Shown here: positions 49,393-58,083 of the stretch, piece after piece | Layout of the letters: each line of letters opens with the position of its first letter | Position numbering within the stretch: position 1 is the stretch's first letter | Origin: CALLVF01 sp964632205 | GTDB taxonomy: Bacteria; Patescibacteriota; Microgenomatia; UBA1406; GWC2-37-13 | Assembly: GCA_964632205.1 (NCBI GenBank) | Contig: CAZWBE010000005.1 | Span: forward strand, 1-58,668 | DNA: 58,668 nt | Direction of reading: 5' to 3' | Translations under genes and position numbers: made by a program | The notes under the pieces: model-generated | What the model was told of the DNA's origin: nothing | The model's input: the letters and a program-made list of their open reading frames with translations, nothing else | The model's database searches: none

Positions 49393-49815
49393 TTAATTAA
49401 TCGTTTCAAGCGTTATCACCAACTCTTTTTCCGCATAATTTCCTTGAGAATCTGAGGCTACAATGGTAATAATATTTTCTCCTTCATCTAAATTTATATT
49501 GGTGCTAAATTTCCCTTGATGGTTGGCCTTTAATTCTTTATCGTTAATAAAAACATCAGCCCCAGGACTGGTTCGACCGGAAACAATGATGTTTGAGGAA
49601 TTAACTTTTGTCTTATCTTTCGGTTGGTCAATTTCTAAAGTCAAACCCTGATTAACTTCTTCAACTGTTGATTTTTCTTCATTTTCTAAAACCACGGGTG
49701 TATTTTTTTGGTTAAGGGAAGACAAGTTTATGGATAATTGCCGGCTTTTTTCAAACAAATAAACGCCGGTTAAAATTAATAAAAACAAGGCTAAAAATAA
49801 AATTCCTTTTTTCAT
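49393..49815 (-). CDS. Membrane-anchored Ig-like (glucodextranase-B-type) domain protein
   Basis: The 140-residue protein has an N-terminal signal anchor (ILFLALFLLILTGVYLF). A polar spacer is followed by one bacterial Ig-like domain (about 55-138): LEIDQPKDKTKVNSSNIIVSGRTSPGADVFIND and GKFSTNINLDEGENIITIVASDSQGN. Such domains bind carbohydrate or act as spacers on surface proteins. It overlaps the following membrane gene by 4 bases and belongs to the ECF-headed run. Confidence 0.75.
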   Translation of the reverse strand: MKKGILFLALFLLILTGVYLFEKSRQLSINLSSLNQKNTPVVLENEEKSTVEEVNQGLTLEIDQPKDKTKVNSSNIIVSGRTSPGADVFINDKELKANHQGKFSTNINLDEGENIITIVASDSQGNYAEKELVITLETIN

Positions 49816-50204
49816 GTTTTTTTCTCCTTTTGTTTTAATAAACTTTTAATCCTGTTCTTGATTTTCTTAAAATTTTTAATTACTGTCAAGAGTAAAAAAA
49901 CCAGAAGAGATAAAAAAATGAATAAAATAAATAGCAATGCTTTTGGCAATTCAAAAAAGAGAAGGAAGAGATTATCAAAAAAATATCTTTTTAAAACCTC
50001 AGTGTCCTCCTTAAAAATTTCCAAAAGATCAAGGGTTTTTTGCGTCTTTAAAATGTTAAAGAAAAATTTGGCAAAAATAAAAATCAGCCCACTTAAAAAA
50101 ATAAAAACGGTAATTTTGAGTAATATTTCTACCGTGGTTCTTTTGGCTTCAAATTGGTAAACTTTGTCTAAAATTTTTTTCTCTAAATTTTTTTCTTGAG
50201 ACAT
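49812..50204 (-). CDS. Two-helix membrane protein next to ECF sigma (anti-sigma candidate)
   Basis: The 130-residue protein has an N-terminal charged segment (MSQEKNLEKKILDKVYQFEAKRTTVEILL), a helix near 30-52 (VFIFLSGLIFIFAKFFF), a polar outer loop (about 53-80) and a second helix near 85-110, then a basic tail. It lies 2 bases after the ECF sigma stop. The short cytoplasmic N-terminus could bind sigma, but there is no HxxxCxxC zinc motif, so the anti-sigma role is positional inference. Confidence 0.55.
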   Translation of the reverse strand: MSQEKNLEKKILDKVYQFEAKRTTVEILLKITVFIFLSGLIFIFAKFFFNILKTQKTLDLLEIFKEDTEVLKRYFFDNLFLLFFELPKALLFILFIFLSLLVFLLLTVIKNFKKIKNRIKSLLKQKEKKT

Positions 50205-50206
50205 AT

Positions 50207-50707
50207 TTACCTGCTAATTATTAATTTTTTTCTGGCTCTCCTGATAATTGATTTTACCGTATTTAATGGCCGCCGAAATTTTTTGGCCACCTCCTGATAA
50301 GAATAACCGTCGGCAATCATCAAGAGCATCGCCTTTTCCTCCTCCTTTAATTCCGCTAAATATTTTTCATAATCATCAACCTCATCTATCACTTGATCAG
50401 TTTTAAGATGATGCCAGTCTTTAAGTGACACCATCGGCTTTTTTGAGCGAAAAAACATTTTTAGCTCATTGTTGGCAATTTGGGAAAGATAGGGAAAAAT
50501 TGGCTTTGATTCATTAAAATTGTCAATAGTTTTATAAAATTTTATAAAAGTATTCTGGGTTAAATCCTCAGCATCATTTTTATCTTTTATCTTAAGTTTA
50601 ATTTTTTGATAAATTACCCCGCTATATCGTCTAACAATGTAAGCAAAATAATCAATCTCACCATTTTTAACCTTTAAAATTAATTCCTTATCTGAATATT
50701 CTCTCAT
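50207..50707 (-). CDS. ECF-type sigma-70 family factor
   Basis: The 166-residue factor has region 2 with YFAYIVRRYSGVIYQKIKLKI and DAEDLTQNTFIKFYKTID, the FPYLSQIANNELKMFFRSKK helix, and region 4 with LMIADGYSYQEVAKKFRRPLNTVKSIIRRARKKL. This is a standard ECF architecture, different in sequence from the other ECF factor in the window. It heads a minus-strand run of a membrane protein, an Ig-like anchor and a DUF5666-like exported protein, all envelope-related. It diverges from era with 34 bases between starts. Confidence 0.88.
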   Translation of the reverse strand: MREYSDKELILKVKNGEIDYFAYIVRRYSGVIYQKIKLKIKDKNDAEDLTQNTFIKFYKTIDNFNESKPIFPYLSQIANNELKMFFRSKKPMVSLKDWHHLKTDQVIDEVDDYEKYLAELKEEEKAMLLMIADGYSYQEVAKKFRRPLNTVKSIIRRARKKLIISR

Positions 50708-50725
50708 AATTTTATTTTAAACTTC

Positions 50726-50734
50726 TGATAAAAT
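50726..50734 (+). promoter_or_regulatory. Extended -10 promoter of era
   Basis: TGA-TAAAAT forms an extended -10 (50726-50734) that ends 7 bases before the ATG at 50742. Transcription is predicted to start at the start codon. No clear -35 is needed for an extended -10 site. Confidence 0.5.
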
Positions 50735-50741
50735 TAATGCC

Positions 50742-51653
50742 ATGAGAGGCGGAAAAGTTATTTTAATCGGCCGACCCAACGTCGGCAAATCAACATTTCT
50801 TAATAATCTCATCGGTCAAAAAGTAGCCATCACCTCTCCCAAACCCCAAACCACCCGCTTTCCCATTAAGGCCGTGTATCAAGACAGCCGCGGTCAGATT
50901 ATTTTCATTGATACCCCAGGACTAATGCGTAAAACTGAGGACTATCTTTCCGAAAAAATTAATAAAAAAACTCTCCAGGCCCTTCATGAAGAAGTAGACC
51001 TAGTCCTTTATATGATTGACCATACAAGAAAACGCGATTTTGAAGAAGCACGCGTTTTAGGATTAGTTCGCCAAATTAACAAACCAAAAATCTTAGTCAT
51101 TAATAAAATTGATATTCAAGATAAATCGTATCTGCCTCAATATAAATTTTTAGAGGAAGAATTTTCTTATATTCATCAAATTTCAGCTCTGAAAAAACTC
51201 CACTTAAAACCACTCCTTGACCGTATCTTTAGCCTCCTACCAAAAACCAGTCCAACCGCCCCGGTTGGACAGGCTATAGGACAAGTGGCTAATAACCAAT
51301 ATCAAGACGTCAACCCCACTTCACCTCCTCTTTTAAATCTTGACAGTAAAACTTTTATTGCTGAGTTGATTAGGGAAAAAATTTTTTTAATGATGGGAGA
51401 GGAGATTCCTTATACAACTACCGTTGTTGTTGATGAGATAACGGAGCGCCACGAAAAATTAACCTATATTAAAGCTCGCATATTAACTACCAATGATCGC
51501 TATAAAAAAATGTTAATCGGCAAATCTGGTCGAAAAATCAAAGAAATCGGCGCCTATGCCAGAAAAGAAATTGCCCTAGCCACCAATAAAAAAATTTATC
51601 TTGATTTAACTGTTGAAACCGATCCTCACTGGCAAGAAGTTTTTTATTCATAA
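50742..51653 (+). CDS. era: GTPase Era
   Basis: The 303-residue protein has G1 GRPNVGKST at residues 10-18, the switch and G3 IFIDTPGLM near 58, G4 VINKIDI near 121 and G5 ISAL. The C-terminal KH domain has IGKSGRKIKEIGAYARKEI near 264. Era binds the 3' end of 16S rRNA and checks small-subunit assembly. A Pro/Gln/Asn-rich stretch near 180-205 lengthens the linker between the two domains. Its end overlaps the convergent GNAT remnant by 6 bases. Confidence 0.93.
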   Translation: MRGGKVILIGRPNVGKSTFLNNLIGQKVAITSPKPQTTRFPIKAVYQDSRGQIIFIDTPGLMRKTEDYLSEKINKKTLQALHEEVDLVLYMIDHTRKRDFEEARVLGLVRQINKPKILVINKIDIQDKSYLPQYKFLEEEFSYIHQISALKKLHLKPLLDRIFSLLPKTSPTAPVGQAIGQVANNQYQDVNPTSPPLLNLDSKTFIAELIREKIFLMMGEEIPYTTTVVVDEITERHEKLTYIKARILTTNDRYKKMLIGKSGRKIKEIGAYARKEIALATNKKIYLDLTVETDPHWQEVFYS

Positions 51654-52153
51654 CTCCTTAAATTCGAGTTCTATTTCATCTCTTAGCGGAATTCCATTTT
51701 TACCAGTTAATGGAATATTTTGTTTTATTTTTCTTGATTTTATCACTGCTCCTCTGTAGATTTTTACCAACCTAAATTCACGTTTTTGGTAAAACCTTAA
51801 GGCATAAAGATTATCGTTGCTTGTTCTAACTTTAATTTTTTTCACACCGTATCTCTTTATTTCTTTTTTAACTACATCAATTAACCTTGTTCCTATACCT
51901 TTTTGCAATCAAAGAATTTACCGTAATTATAAAAAAATAACTCCTATATCTTTTATAAGTAATCAAGCCAATAATTTTATGTTCATCTTTAACAATAAAA
52001 CCAAATAATTTATGAGGATAAAAAGCCTTACCATTATAAACAATTTCTTCTGAACCCCAGTGTTTTTTTACAAAATCCTTAACCTCTTTCCTGTCTTTAT
52101 TTTCAATTGGCGCGAGTTTAAAATTATAATTTTTTTTAAACCATAATTTAATT
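51648..52153 (-). pseudogene. Frameshifted GNAT acetyltransferase
   Basis: From the gltX stop the reverse strand reads without a proper start as FKLAPIENKDRKEVKDFV, FGFIVKDEHKIIGLITYK and FIITVNSLIAK. Near 51905 it continues one base out of frame as QKGIGTRLIDVVKKEIKRYGV, LYALRFYQKREFRLVKIYRGAV and a C-terminus at 51648. QKGIGTRL is the acetyl-CoA pyrophosphate loop of GNAT enzymes. The natural start also seems broken: an ATG at 52144 is followed by GTT TAA. At least one, probably two, single-base changes disrupt it. It could be a real pseudogene or an uncorrected error. Confidence 0.7.
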
Positions 52154-53560
52154 TTAAACCCACCTTCTAATCCTCTCTAAACACTCCTTCTTCCCCAAAA
52201 TCACCATCGACTCATTAAGAGGAGGGGAGATTTTTTTGCCGGTAATGGCCACCCGAAGAATCATAAAAAGATCACCGGTGCTAACTGCTTCCTTTTTAGC
52301 TAAATTAATCATCGACTGACCAATGTTTTCTATTGACCAATTTTGCATTTTTTCCAATTCTTGATAGACTTTTGCTAATAATTTTTCTTTATCCGATAAA
52401 TCAATCTCATAATGGCTGGGTCTTTCAAAGAAAAACTGACAATAAAACCAGTAATCAGAAAGTTTTTTCATTCGCTCCTTAACTAAAGAAACTGTTTTTT
52501 CAACTAAATTTTCTTTTAATTTTTTATTATGATATTTTTCATAATAATTTAAAATTTGTGATTTGAGATTTGAGATTTGAGATTTTCTAATATACTCGCC
52601 ATTCAGCCAGGTTAATTTAACCGGATCAAATGCCGGACCAACTACTTGCAGATCTTTTAAATCAAAAACATGAATAAATTCTTCCATAGAAAAAATCTCT
52701 TTTTCTTTTTCTAGCGGATGAGACCAACCCATTAAGGCTAAATAATTCAAAACCGCCCAAGGAAAATATCCCTGCTGTAAATACCAAGAAGCCCAGACGG
52801 GGCTTTTTCTTTTGGAAAGTTTTGATCTGTCAGGATTGCGCAAAATCGGCAGATGACAAAAAATCGGCTTCTGCCAACCAAAAGCTTCATACAAAAGAAT
52901 GTGTTTTGGTGTTGATGATAACCACTCCTCCGCCCGAATCACATGAGAGATCTTCATCAGATAATCATCAACAACAACTGCTAAATGATAGGTAGGATAG
53001 CCATCAGATTTAAGAAGAATTTGATCATCAATATGATTAGAATCAAAAACAACTTCCCCTCTTAATAAATCGTTAACAATAATTTTCTTATCTTTTGGGA
53101 CTTTAAGTCTTACCACCCAACGCTCAGATTTAAGATTGACGGCTGACGGATTTAAATTGCGACAATGTCCATCATAACGAGGAATTTGTTTTTCCGCCAT
53201 CTGTTTCTCCCTTAATTGGGCCAATCTTTCTTTTGAGCAAAAACAGTAATAAGCAAAACCTTTCTCTACCAACTGGCGGGCAAATTTCTGATAAATTACC
53301 AGTCTTTCTGACTGGCGATACGGGCCATAAGGGCCTTTTTTTATTGGGTCCTCGTCTGGTTCTAAACCATAATCTTTTAACGTTTTTAAGATTTTCTCTT
53401 CGGCTCCTTTAACTAATCTTTGTCTATCGGTATCCTCAATGCGTATGACAAACTTGCCTTTATTTTTCTTTGCCCATGCATAGTTAATTAATGCCGTATA
53501 TAAATTACCGATATGTAAATCCTCGCCTGTTGGTGACGGAGCAATTCTTGTTCTAATCAT
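52154..53560 (-). CDS. gltX: Glutamyl-tRNA synthetase
   Basis: The 468-residue class Ib synthetase has the HIGH-type motif IAPSPTGEDLHIGNLYTALINYAW, RIEDTDRQR near 40, the zinc-like region YYCFCSKERL...YDGHC near 110-135 and the KMSKS-type loop KLSKRKSPV near 250. The C-terminal anticodon domain is present. It charges tRNA-Glu and, in bacteria lacking GlnRS, often also tRNA-Gln followed by GatCAB amidation. It shares a 24-base divergent promoter region with the Nudix gene. Confidence 0.93.
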   Translation of the reverse strand: MIRTRIAPSPTGEDLHIGNLYTALINYAWAKKNKGKFVIRIEDTDRQRLVKGAEEKILKTLKDYGLEPDEDPIKKGPYGPYRQSERLVIYQKFARQLVEKGFAYYCFCSKERLAQLREKQMAEKQIPRYDGHCRNLNPSAVNLKSERWVVRLKVPKDKKIIVNDLLRGEVVFDSNHIDDQILLKSDGYPTYHLAVVVDDYLMKISHVIRAEEWLSSTPKHILLYEAFGWQKPIFCHLPILRNPDRSKLSKRKSPVWASWYLQQGYFPWAVLNYLALMGWSHPLEKEKEIFSMEEFIHVFDLKDLQVVGPAFDPVKLTWLNGEYIRKSQISNLKSQILNYYEKYHNKKLKENLVEKTVSLVKERMKKLSDYWFYCQFFFERPSHYEIDLSDKEKLLAKVYQELEKMQNWSIENIGQSMINLAKKEAVSTGDLFMILRVAITGKKISPPLNESMVILGKKECLERIRRWV

Positions 53561-53568
53561 ACGGAAAA

Positions 53569-53578
53569 ATTATATAAT
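53569..53578. promoter_or_regulatory. Shared palindromic -10 region of gltX and the Nudix gene
   Basis: ATTATATAAT reads as TATAAT on both strands. On the plus strand it ends 6 bases before the GTG at 53585, and on the minus strand 8 bases before the gltX ATG at 53560. Both transcripts would begin at or within a few bases of the start codon. Confidence 0.55.
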
Positions 53579-53584
53579 ATTCGA

Positions 53585-54121
53585 GTGGTTAATAAATTCC
53601 AATTTTGTCCCAATTGCCAAAATAAAGTTAAAAAAATTACTCATCGCCTCATTGATTGTTCCTCTTGTGGCTTTCATTTTTATCTTAACCCTTGCCCCAC
53701 CAACGCTTTAATCATCGAAAACCCGCAGGAAGAAATTCTTTTGGTTAGAAGAAAATTTAATCCCCACAAAAATAAGTGGGATTTGCCAGGGGGGTTTTTA
53801 GATTTTAAAGAGACAGTGGAGGAATCATTAAAGCGAGAAATTAAGGAAGAAATTAATCTTCGTATAAAAATTAACCAATTTAATTATTTAGGGTCTTTTA
53901 CTGATCGCTATTTTTACAAAGGGATAAACTACCAGACTGTTTGTTTCATTTTCTATACAAAGATCTCTAAAAATTTGTCTTTAAAACCTAAAGATGATGT
54001 TTCGGAAATTAAATTTTTTCCTAAAAATAACCTACCTTGGGAAAAAATCGCCTTTCCAGGAATAAAAAATGCTTTAAGAAAATATATTTCGGAGCAACAC
54101 CGCCATCTAAATTTGACCTGA
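53585..54121 (+). CDS. Nudix hydrolase with N-terminal zinc ribbon
   Basis: The 178-residue protein starts at GTG and has a four-Cys ribbon, C8-x2-C11 and C25-x2-C28. The Nudix box begins at G70 and follows G-x5-E-x7-RE-x2-EE (GGFLDFKETVEES then REIKEEI). The layout resembles NudC-like enzymes, which remove NAD from RNA caps or cleave NADH. It lacks the extra N-terminal domain of full NudC, so other nucleotide-diphosphate substrates are possible. It diverges from gltX. Confidence 0.85.
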   Translation: MVNKFQFCPNCQNKVKKITHRLIDCSSCGFHFYLNPCPTNALIIENPQEEILLVRRKFNPHKNKWDLPGGFLDFKETVEESLKREIKEEINLRIKINQFNYLGSFTDRYFYKGINYQTVCFIFYTKISKNLSLKPKDDVSEIKFFPKNNLPWEKIAFPGIKNALRKYISEQHRHLNLT

Positions 54122-54149
54122 CAGGTCGTAGGAAGATTGGTAGAAAGCG

Positions 54150-55613
54150 CTAAAATTGTCTTCTTTTTATTAATTTTATTACCCCAAAAAGGGAAAAAAC
54201 CGCCGGAAAAAGAAAAATATTAGCATATCGAAAGAGATCTTTTTGAGACTCGGACAAATCAGGTAAGGGATAAAAACTAACTACCCTTTGTCTAATGCCA
54301 GCCAGAGCACCTGCAGAGGCTAAATCATTAAGAATATTAATGACAAAATTAAGATTATCGCTTCCTCTGGTCAAATATTGTTCTAAAATAAACCTAGAGG
54401 AAGGAATAACCACCATTTCTCCTCTTTTTTCATTAGTGATTTTTGCCGTTAAAATAAATTGTTTTAAATCGTTAACCGTTGGCTGAGGAATTGATTGCGG
54501 ATCCAAAATAAAACCAGCCGAACCAGTCGCCTCTTTTTGTTGCCATGATTTTGTCGTTGAGCGAACAAGAACTGTCTCTTTTAACCCTTTTTTGCTTAAT
54601 AAATCAAGTGAGGAAACCCAAGGATAAGTTAATTGGTTTATATTGGAAAAATAAGACTGCCCTTCACTAAAAACATTTGTCCTCAACCAAAAAGGGTAAG
54701 CCGTCAAAAACTGAACCATCTGATTACCAAAATTAACTAACTCAGCAGAAGTGGAAAGAATAAGATTTTGATTAAGCTTAACGCCATTTTTTTCAAGAAA
54801 AGAAAAAAGGTTATGGTTAGCCGGCGCCGCCAAAAGATTGTCATTTACCCAAACACCGTCAACAAATAAAAGCATCTTTCCCCCTTTATTAAAATATTGT
54901 TGAATTTTATTTATTTCCTCCTCAGAATAGGTCTTTTTATTATCATCAAAAATTATTAAAGTAGCTAAATCAGTCTCCCATTCCCTATCAATAAATCGAA
55001 AATCAAATTGTTGGCCGGCAATTCTTTTAAAAGTGAACAACGGATCATTTTGCTGAAGAAACATCTCCGTCTGCCCAATAATTCCTACCTTCGGTAATTC
55101 TTTTTTTGCCAGTTTATAAATAGTCGCGGTCAAATTGTACTCCAAACTTTCAATATCGGTTACCTGAGGAATGGTTTCTTTTTTATCTTTGTACGAGAAA
55201 ACTATCCCTAAATAAGCATTAGATAAAGCATATTTATTACGCTCTAATTGCGAGAATTGCAATTGTGGTAAACCTTCCTTTTGCGCCTCCTCCTTTGCTT
55301 TTGCATCTTTAGCTGGATCAAGAACCTTAAAATTAACTTTTGCGCCACCGGCTCTTTTGTATTCATTTAAGAAATCTAAAATATCTCTTTTAAGCGGTAA
55401 TAATCTCGTTGGCAAATCAGAGGAAACAAAAAATTTTATTTCCACAGGTTTTTCCAAGCTTTTCAAAATCTTTTTTGTTGAGGAAGAAAGAGTATAAGCC
55501 CTACCGGCAGAAAAATCTAATCGGGCTGGCAAAAATGAAATCAACCAATTAAAACCAAAAAAACAACCGATCAACAAGGGAACCGAGATTTTTTTAAATA
55601 TTAGCTTAATCAC
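54150..55613 (-). CDS. GldG-like ABC-transport auxiliary protein
   Basis: The 487-residue protein has a signal-anchor helix at the N-terminus. A large outer domain follows with RAYTLSSSTKKILKSLEKPVEIKFFVS, TDIESLEYNLTATIYKL and LIIFDDNKKTYSEEEINKIQQYFNKGGKMLLFVDG, and a final helix near 462-480. This is the layout of the gliding-motility GldG / ABC_transp_aux family. It starts at GTG and overlaps the permease gene by 8 bases. With the permease and ATPase it forms a three-gene ABC system; the substrate is unknown and does not imply gliding. Confidence 0.8.
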   Translation of the reverse strand: MIKLIFKKISVPLLIGCFFGFNWLISFLPARLDFSAGRAYTLSSSTKKILKSLEKPVEIKFFVSSDLPTRLLPLKRDILDFLNEYKRAGGAKVNFKVLDPAKDAKAKEEAQKEGLPQLQFSQLERNKYALSNAYLGIVFSYKDKKETIPQVTDIESLEYNLTATIYKLAKKELPKVGIIGQTEMFLQQNDPLFTFKRIAGQQFDFRFIDREWETDLATLIIFDDNKKTYSEEEINKIQQYFNKGGKMLLFVDGVWVNDNLLAAPANHNLFSFLEKNGVKLNQNLILSTSAELVNFGNQMVQFLTAYPFWLRTNVFSEGQSYFSNINQLTYPWVSSLDLLSKKGLKETVLVRSTTKSWQQKEATGSAGFILDPQSIPQPTVNDLKQFILTAKITNEKRGEMVVIPSSRFILEQYLTRGSDNLNFVINILNDLASAGALAGIRQRVVSFYPLPDLSESQKDLFRYANIFLFPAVFSLFGVIKLIKRRQF

Positions 55614-56307
55614 GGTTTTTTAATAATAAAATATTAATCGCTAAAAACGTTAATGTCGCGGTTAAAAAATAAAAAAGACTGCGAAAATCAATCAATCCTT
55701 TTTCAAAACTCACTAAATGATATTGCGGGCTAAAATAACTTAAAAAGTCTCTTACCAATCTTGGTAAAACACCGGCAAAAAAATCTCCGCCTAAAACAAG
55801 AGTGATAAAAATAACAATAACCGAAACTAAAAAAGCCACCACTTGATTTTTTGTTAATAAAGAGAAAATCATAGCAAGAGTGATCGTCATCATCGAAAAA
55901 AAGATCAAACCTAAATAAGCAATTATGATCTCCGGTATGTAAATTTTCGTCAACAAACCCAGCGACAAAGGCAAACTAAAAGTCAAAACTAAAGCGGTGG
56001 TTGCCAAGGTTAAAAGAGCAAAAAATTTAGCGATGACAACTTTTGTCTCACTAACCGGTAAAGTAAGCAGTACTTCTAAAGTATTATTTCTTTTCTCCTC
56101 AGCCCAAATCCTCATAGCCAGAGCAGGAATAAAAATCATCAAAAGCCACGGAGCGATATCAAAAAATCCCCTCATCGAAGCCACTCCAACGGCAAAAATA
56201 TCTTTAACAAAAAGAAAATTAACAAAAATAGCAAAAAGAGCAAGGATTATATAACCAACCGGATTGTTAAGATAATAATTTAATTCTTTTTTATATAAAC
56301 TTTTCAT
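55606..56307 (-). CDS. ABC-2 type permease, GldF-like
   Basis: The 233-residue protein has six membrane helices. The N-terminal MKSLYKKELNYYLNNPVGYIILALF motif is typical of GldF/ABC-2 permeases, followed by IPALAMRIWAEEKRNNTLEVLLTLPVSETKVVIAKF. The EEKRNxTLExLLTxPV signature contacts the ATPase. It lies 63 bases downstream of the ATPase gene and overlaps the GldG-like gene that follows by 8 bases. Confidence 0.88.
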   Translation of the reverse strand: MKSLYKKELNYYLNNPVGYIILALFAIFVNFLFVKDIFAVGVASMRGFFDIAPWLLMIFIPALAMRIWAEEKRNNTLEVLLTLPVSETKVVIAKFFALLTLATTALVLTFSLPLSLGLLTKIYIPEIIIAYLGLIFFSMMTITLAMIFSLLTKNQVVAFLVSVIVIFITLVLGGDFFAGVLPRLVRDFLSYFSPQYHLVSFEKGLIDFRSLFYFLTATLTFLAINILLLKNRD

Positions 56308-56370
56308 AAAGGTGATAAATGATCATTTACAATCTTCTTAAACCTCCGTCAAACAGTAAAAAATAATTAT

Positions 56371-57048
56371 TTATCTAACTACTTTTTTAAATAATCTTTC
56401 CACCGTTCCTTTTCCTTTTGGCTTTAATCCATCATAAACTATTTTTCCCTTGTTAATAACAATCAATCGATTGGCGACATCTTCTACTTCAGATAAAATA
56501 TGGGTGGAAAAAATAATCGTTTTTCTCTTTGCCAGTTTTTTGATAAGTTGTCTTATCTTTTCTTGTTCTAAGGGATCTAAACCAGAGGTAGGTTCATCTA
56601 AAATTAAGATTTTGGGGTCACCCAATAAGGCGGCCGCCAAACCAACCCGTTGTTTGTAGCCTCTTGATAGCTCCTCAACTTTTTGAAGCACAACTTCATC
56701 TATTTCCACCTGGTTAGCAATATTTTGCCATCGATTATCTCCTTTAACATCGGCAATAAATTGCAAATATTCAACCACTTTCATTTCCTGATAAAGAGGA
56801 TTATTCTCCGGTAAATAGCCTATCCTTTGTAAAACTTTAACTCGCTCGTTGATGGGATCAAAACCATCAACTTTAATTTCTCCCTCTGAAGGCTTAAGGT
56901 AACCTAAAATTAATCGCATTGTGGTTGTTTTTCCAGCCCCGTTTGGTCCAACAAAACCAATTATTTCTCCTTCTTTAGTTTTAAAGCTAATATTATCAAC
57001 CGCGATTTTCTGATTAAACCTTTTCGTTACCGCCTTTAAAGAAATCAT
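56371..57048 (-). CDS. ABC transporter ATPase, GldA-like
   Basis: The 225-residue ATPase has Walker A GPNGAGKT at residues 34-41, a Q-loop near GYLPENNPLYQEM, the ABC signature LSRGYKQRVGLAAALLG near 128 and Walker B KILILDEPTSGLDP near 147. The H-loop Thr-His is in IFSTHILSEVEDVA. It is of short ABC-2 type without added domains. It energises the adjacent permease and GldG-like protein, which are encoded in the same order as gldA-gldF-gldG. Confidence 0.92.
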   Translation of the reverse strand: MISLKAVTKRFNQKIAVDNISFKTKEGEIIGFVGPNGAGKTTTMRLILGYLKPSEGEIKVDGFDPINERVKVLQRIGYLPENNPLYQEMKVVEYLQFIADVKGDNRWQNIANQVEIDEVVLQKVEELSRGYKQRVGLAAALLGDPKILILDEPTSGLDPLEQEKIRQLIKKLAKRKTIIFSTHILSEVEDVANRLIVINKGKIVYDGLKPKGKGTVERLFKKVVR

Positions 57049-57098
57049 AGATAGCTATTAGATATACCAAAACTTTTTTAATTTAACAAGTAGAAAAT

Positions 57099-57552
57099 TT
57101 AATAAAAAAACACTAAGGCTGTACCGTAAAAATTCTTTCCTCTATAAAATTTTTTTTCTTTACTAGCATTTAAATCGATGACTTTTAATAATTGATTTTC
57201 ACTTGAAACAAGAAACTCTCCATCATAATCAATAACAAAGAAAAAATCTTTAGCGATAATATTACCGTTGCGAAGCCAGACGATTTTGGAAACTGACCCT
57301 TTTTGAAAAAAAGAATTAAGCCGTCGATTTGCCTCAATAAATATAAAGACTGTCCTCTTTTTGGTAAACAACCTTATCTCCTTCGGGAGAAACTGAGTAT
57401 AAAGCACCAAAAGGAAGCGTAAATAGTTCCTGCTCTTTTCCTTCATAAAGATTGTTAAAATATATCCGCCTTAAAGAAGTTGTTTTAGGATTTCCTTCTT
57501 CTAATTTTGACACGGCCGCGTAAATATATTGACTATTACCACTTTTTAATGA
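57099..57552 (-). pseudogene. Fragment of a beta-propeller (TolB/PD40-like) protein, frameshifted
   Basis: The reverse strand starts abruptly near 57552 as SGNSQYIYAAVSKLEEGNP. It continues IYFNNLYEGKEQELF, then TLPFGALYSVSPEGDKVVYQ, and hits a stop at 57336. One base out of frame it resumes as EANRRLNSFFQKGSVSKIVWL, FFFVIDYDGEFLVSS and ends GTALVFFY at 57099. SPEGDKVVYQ is a typical PD40/TolB blade motif. No start codon or N-terminus is present, so most of the protein is missing. It lies 50 bases downstream of the ATPase start region and ends against the truncated nitrilase. Confidence 0.55.
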
Positions 57553-58081
57553 TCAAGGCAAAATTATTTATCAACATGATAAACAAAAACTCGTTCCTTT
57601 TGGTTTTGAAAAAAATAACATCACCCAAGGAAACAACAAAATTAAACCGTTTATTATTTATGGGATAAAATGGGGTGTTTTAATTTGCCGAGAGCTTTTT
57701 TATCCGCAACTTTTTCAAAAATTAAGAAGACAAAATGTCGCCATTATTTTTATTCCAGCCTTTTGGTCAAAGCGTTCCAGTGATTACCAAAAGCATCAGT
57801 TAAAAAATCAATATCGTTTTTCATCGGAAATAAAAGTAGTTAACACCTTATGTCAAGCGCGAAGTTTTGAGAACGAAATTTGTCTTTGTTTTGTCAATGC
57901 CGCTGGCTACTTGAAAGATAAAAATAATTTTGATGTTTTACTGGCCCGAACTCAAGTTTGTTATCCTTTTTATGGCTGTGTTAAAAAATTAAATCAAAAT
58001 AAAGAAGACATAATAATTTTTAATTATCAACCAACCATTATTAAAGACGCAAGAAAATCCTATCAACTGTTCTACTCATGA
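57533..58081 (+). pseudogene. Nitrilase/carbon-nitrogen hydrolase, N-terminus missing
   Basis: A plus-strand frame is open from 57533 to TGA 58081 but has no usable start before the middle. From about 57542 it reads LFNDQGKIIYQHDKQKLVPFGFE, with Lys as the expected catalytic lysine region, then WGVLICRELFYPQLF with catalytic Cys, NVAIIFIPAFWSKRSS and ICLCFVNAAGYLKDK. The fold's first third, which holds the catalytic Glu, is absent. The break falls in the same 20 bases where the propeller fragment begins on the other strand. It converges with the superoxide dismutase gene 2 bases away. Confidence 0.7.
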
Positions 58082-58083
58082 TT

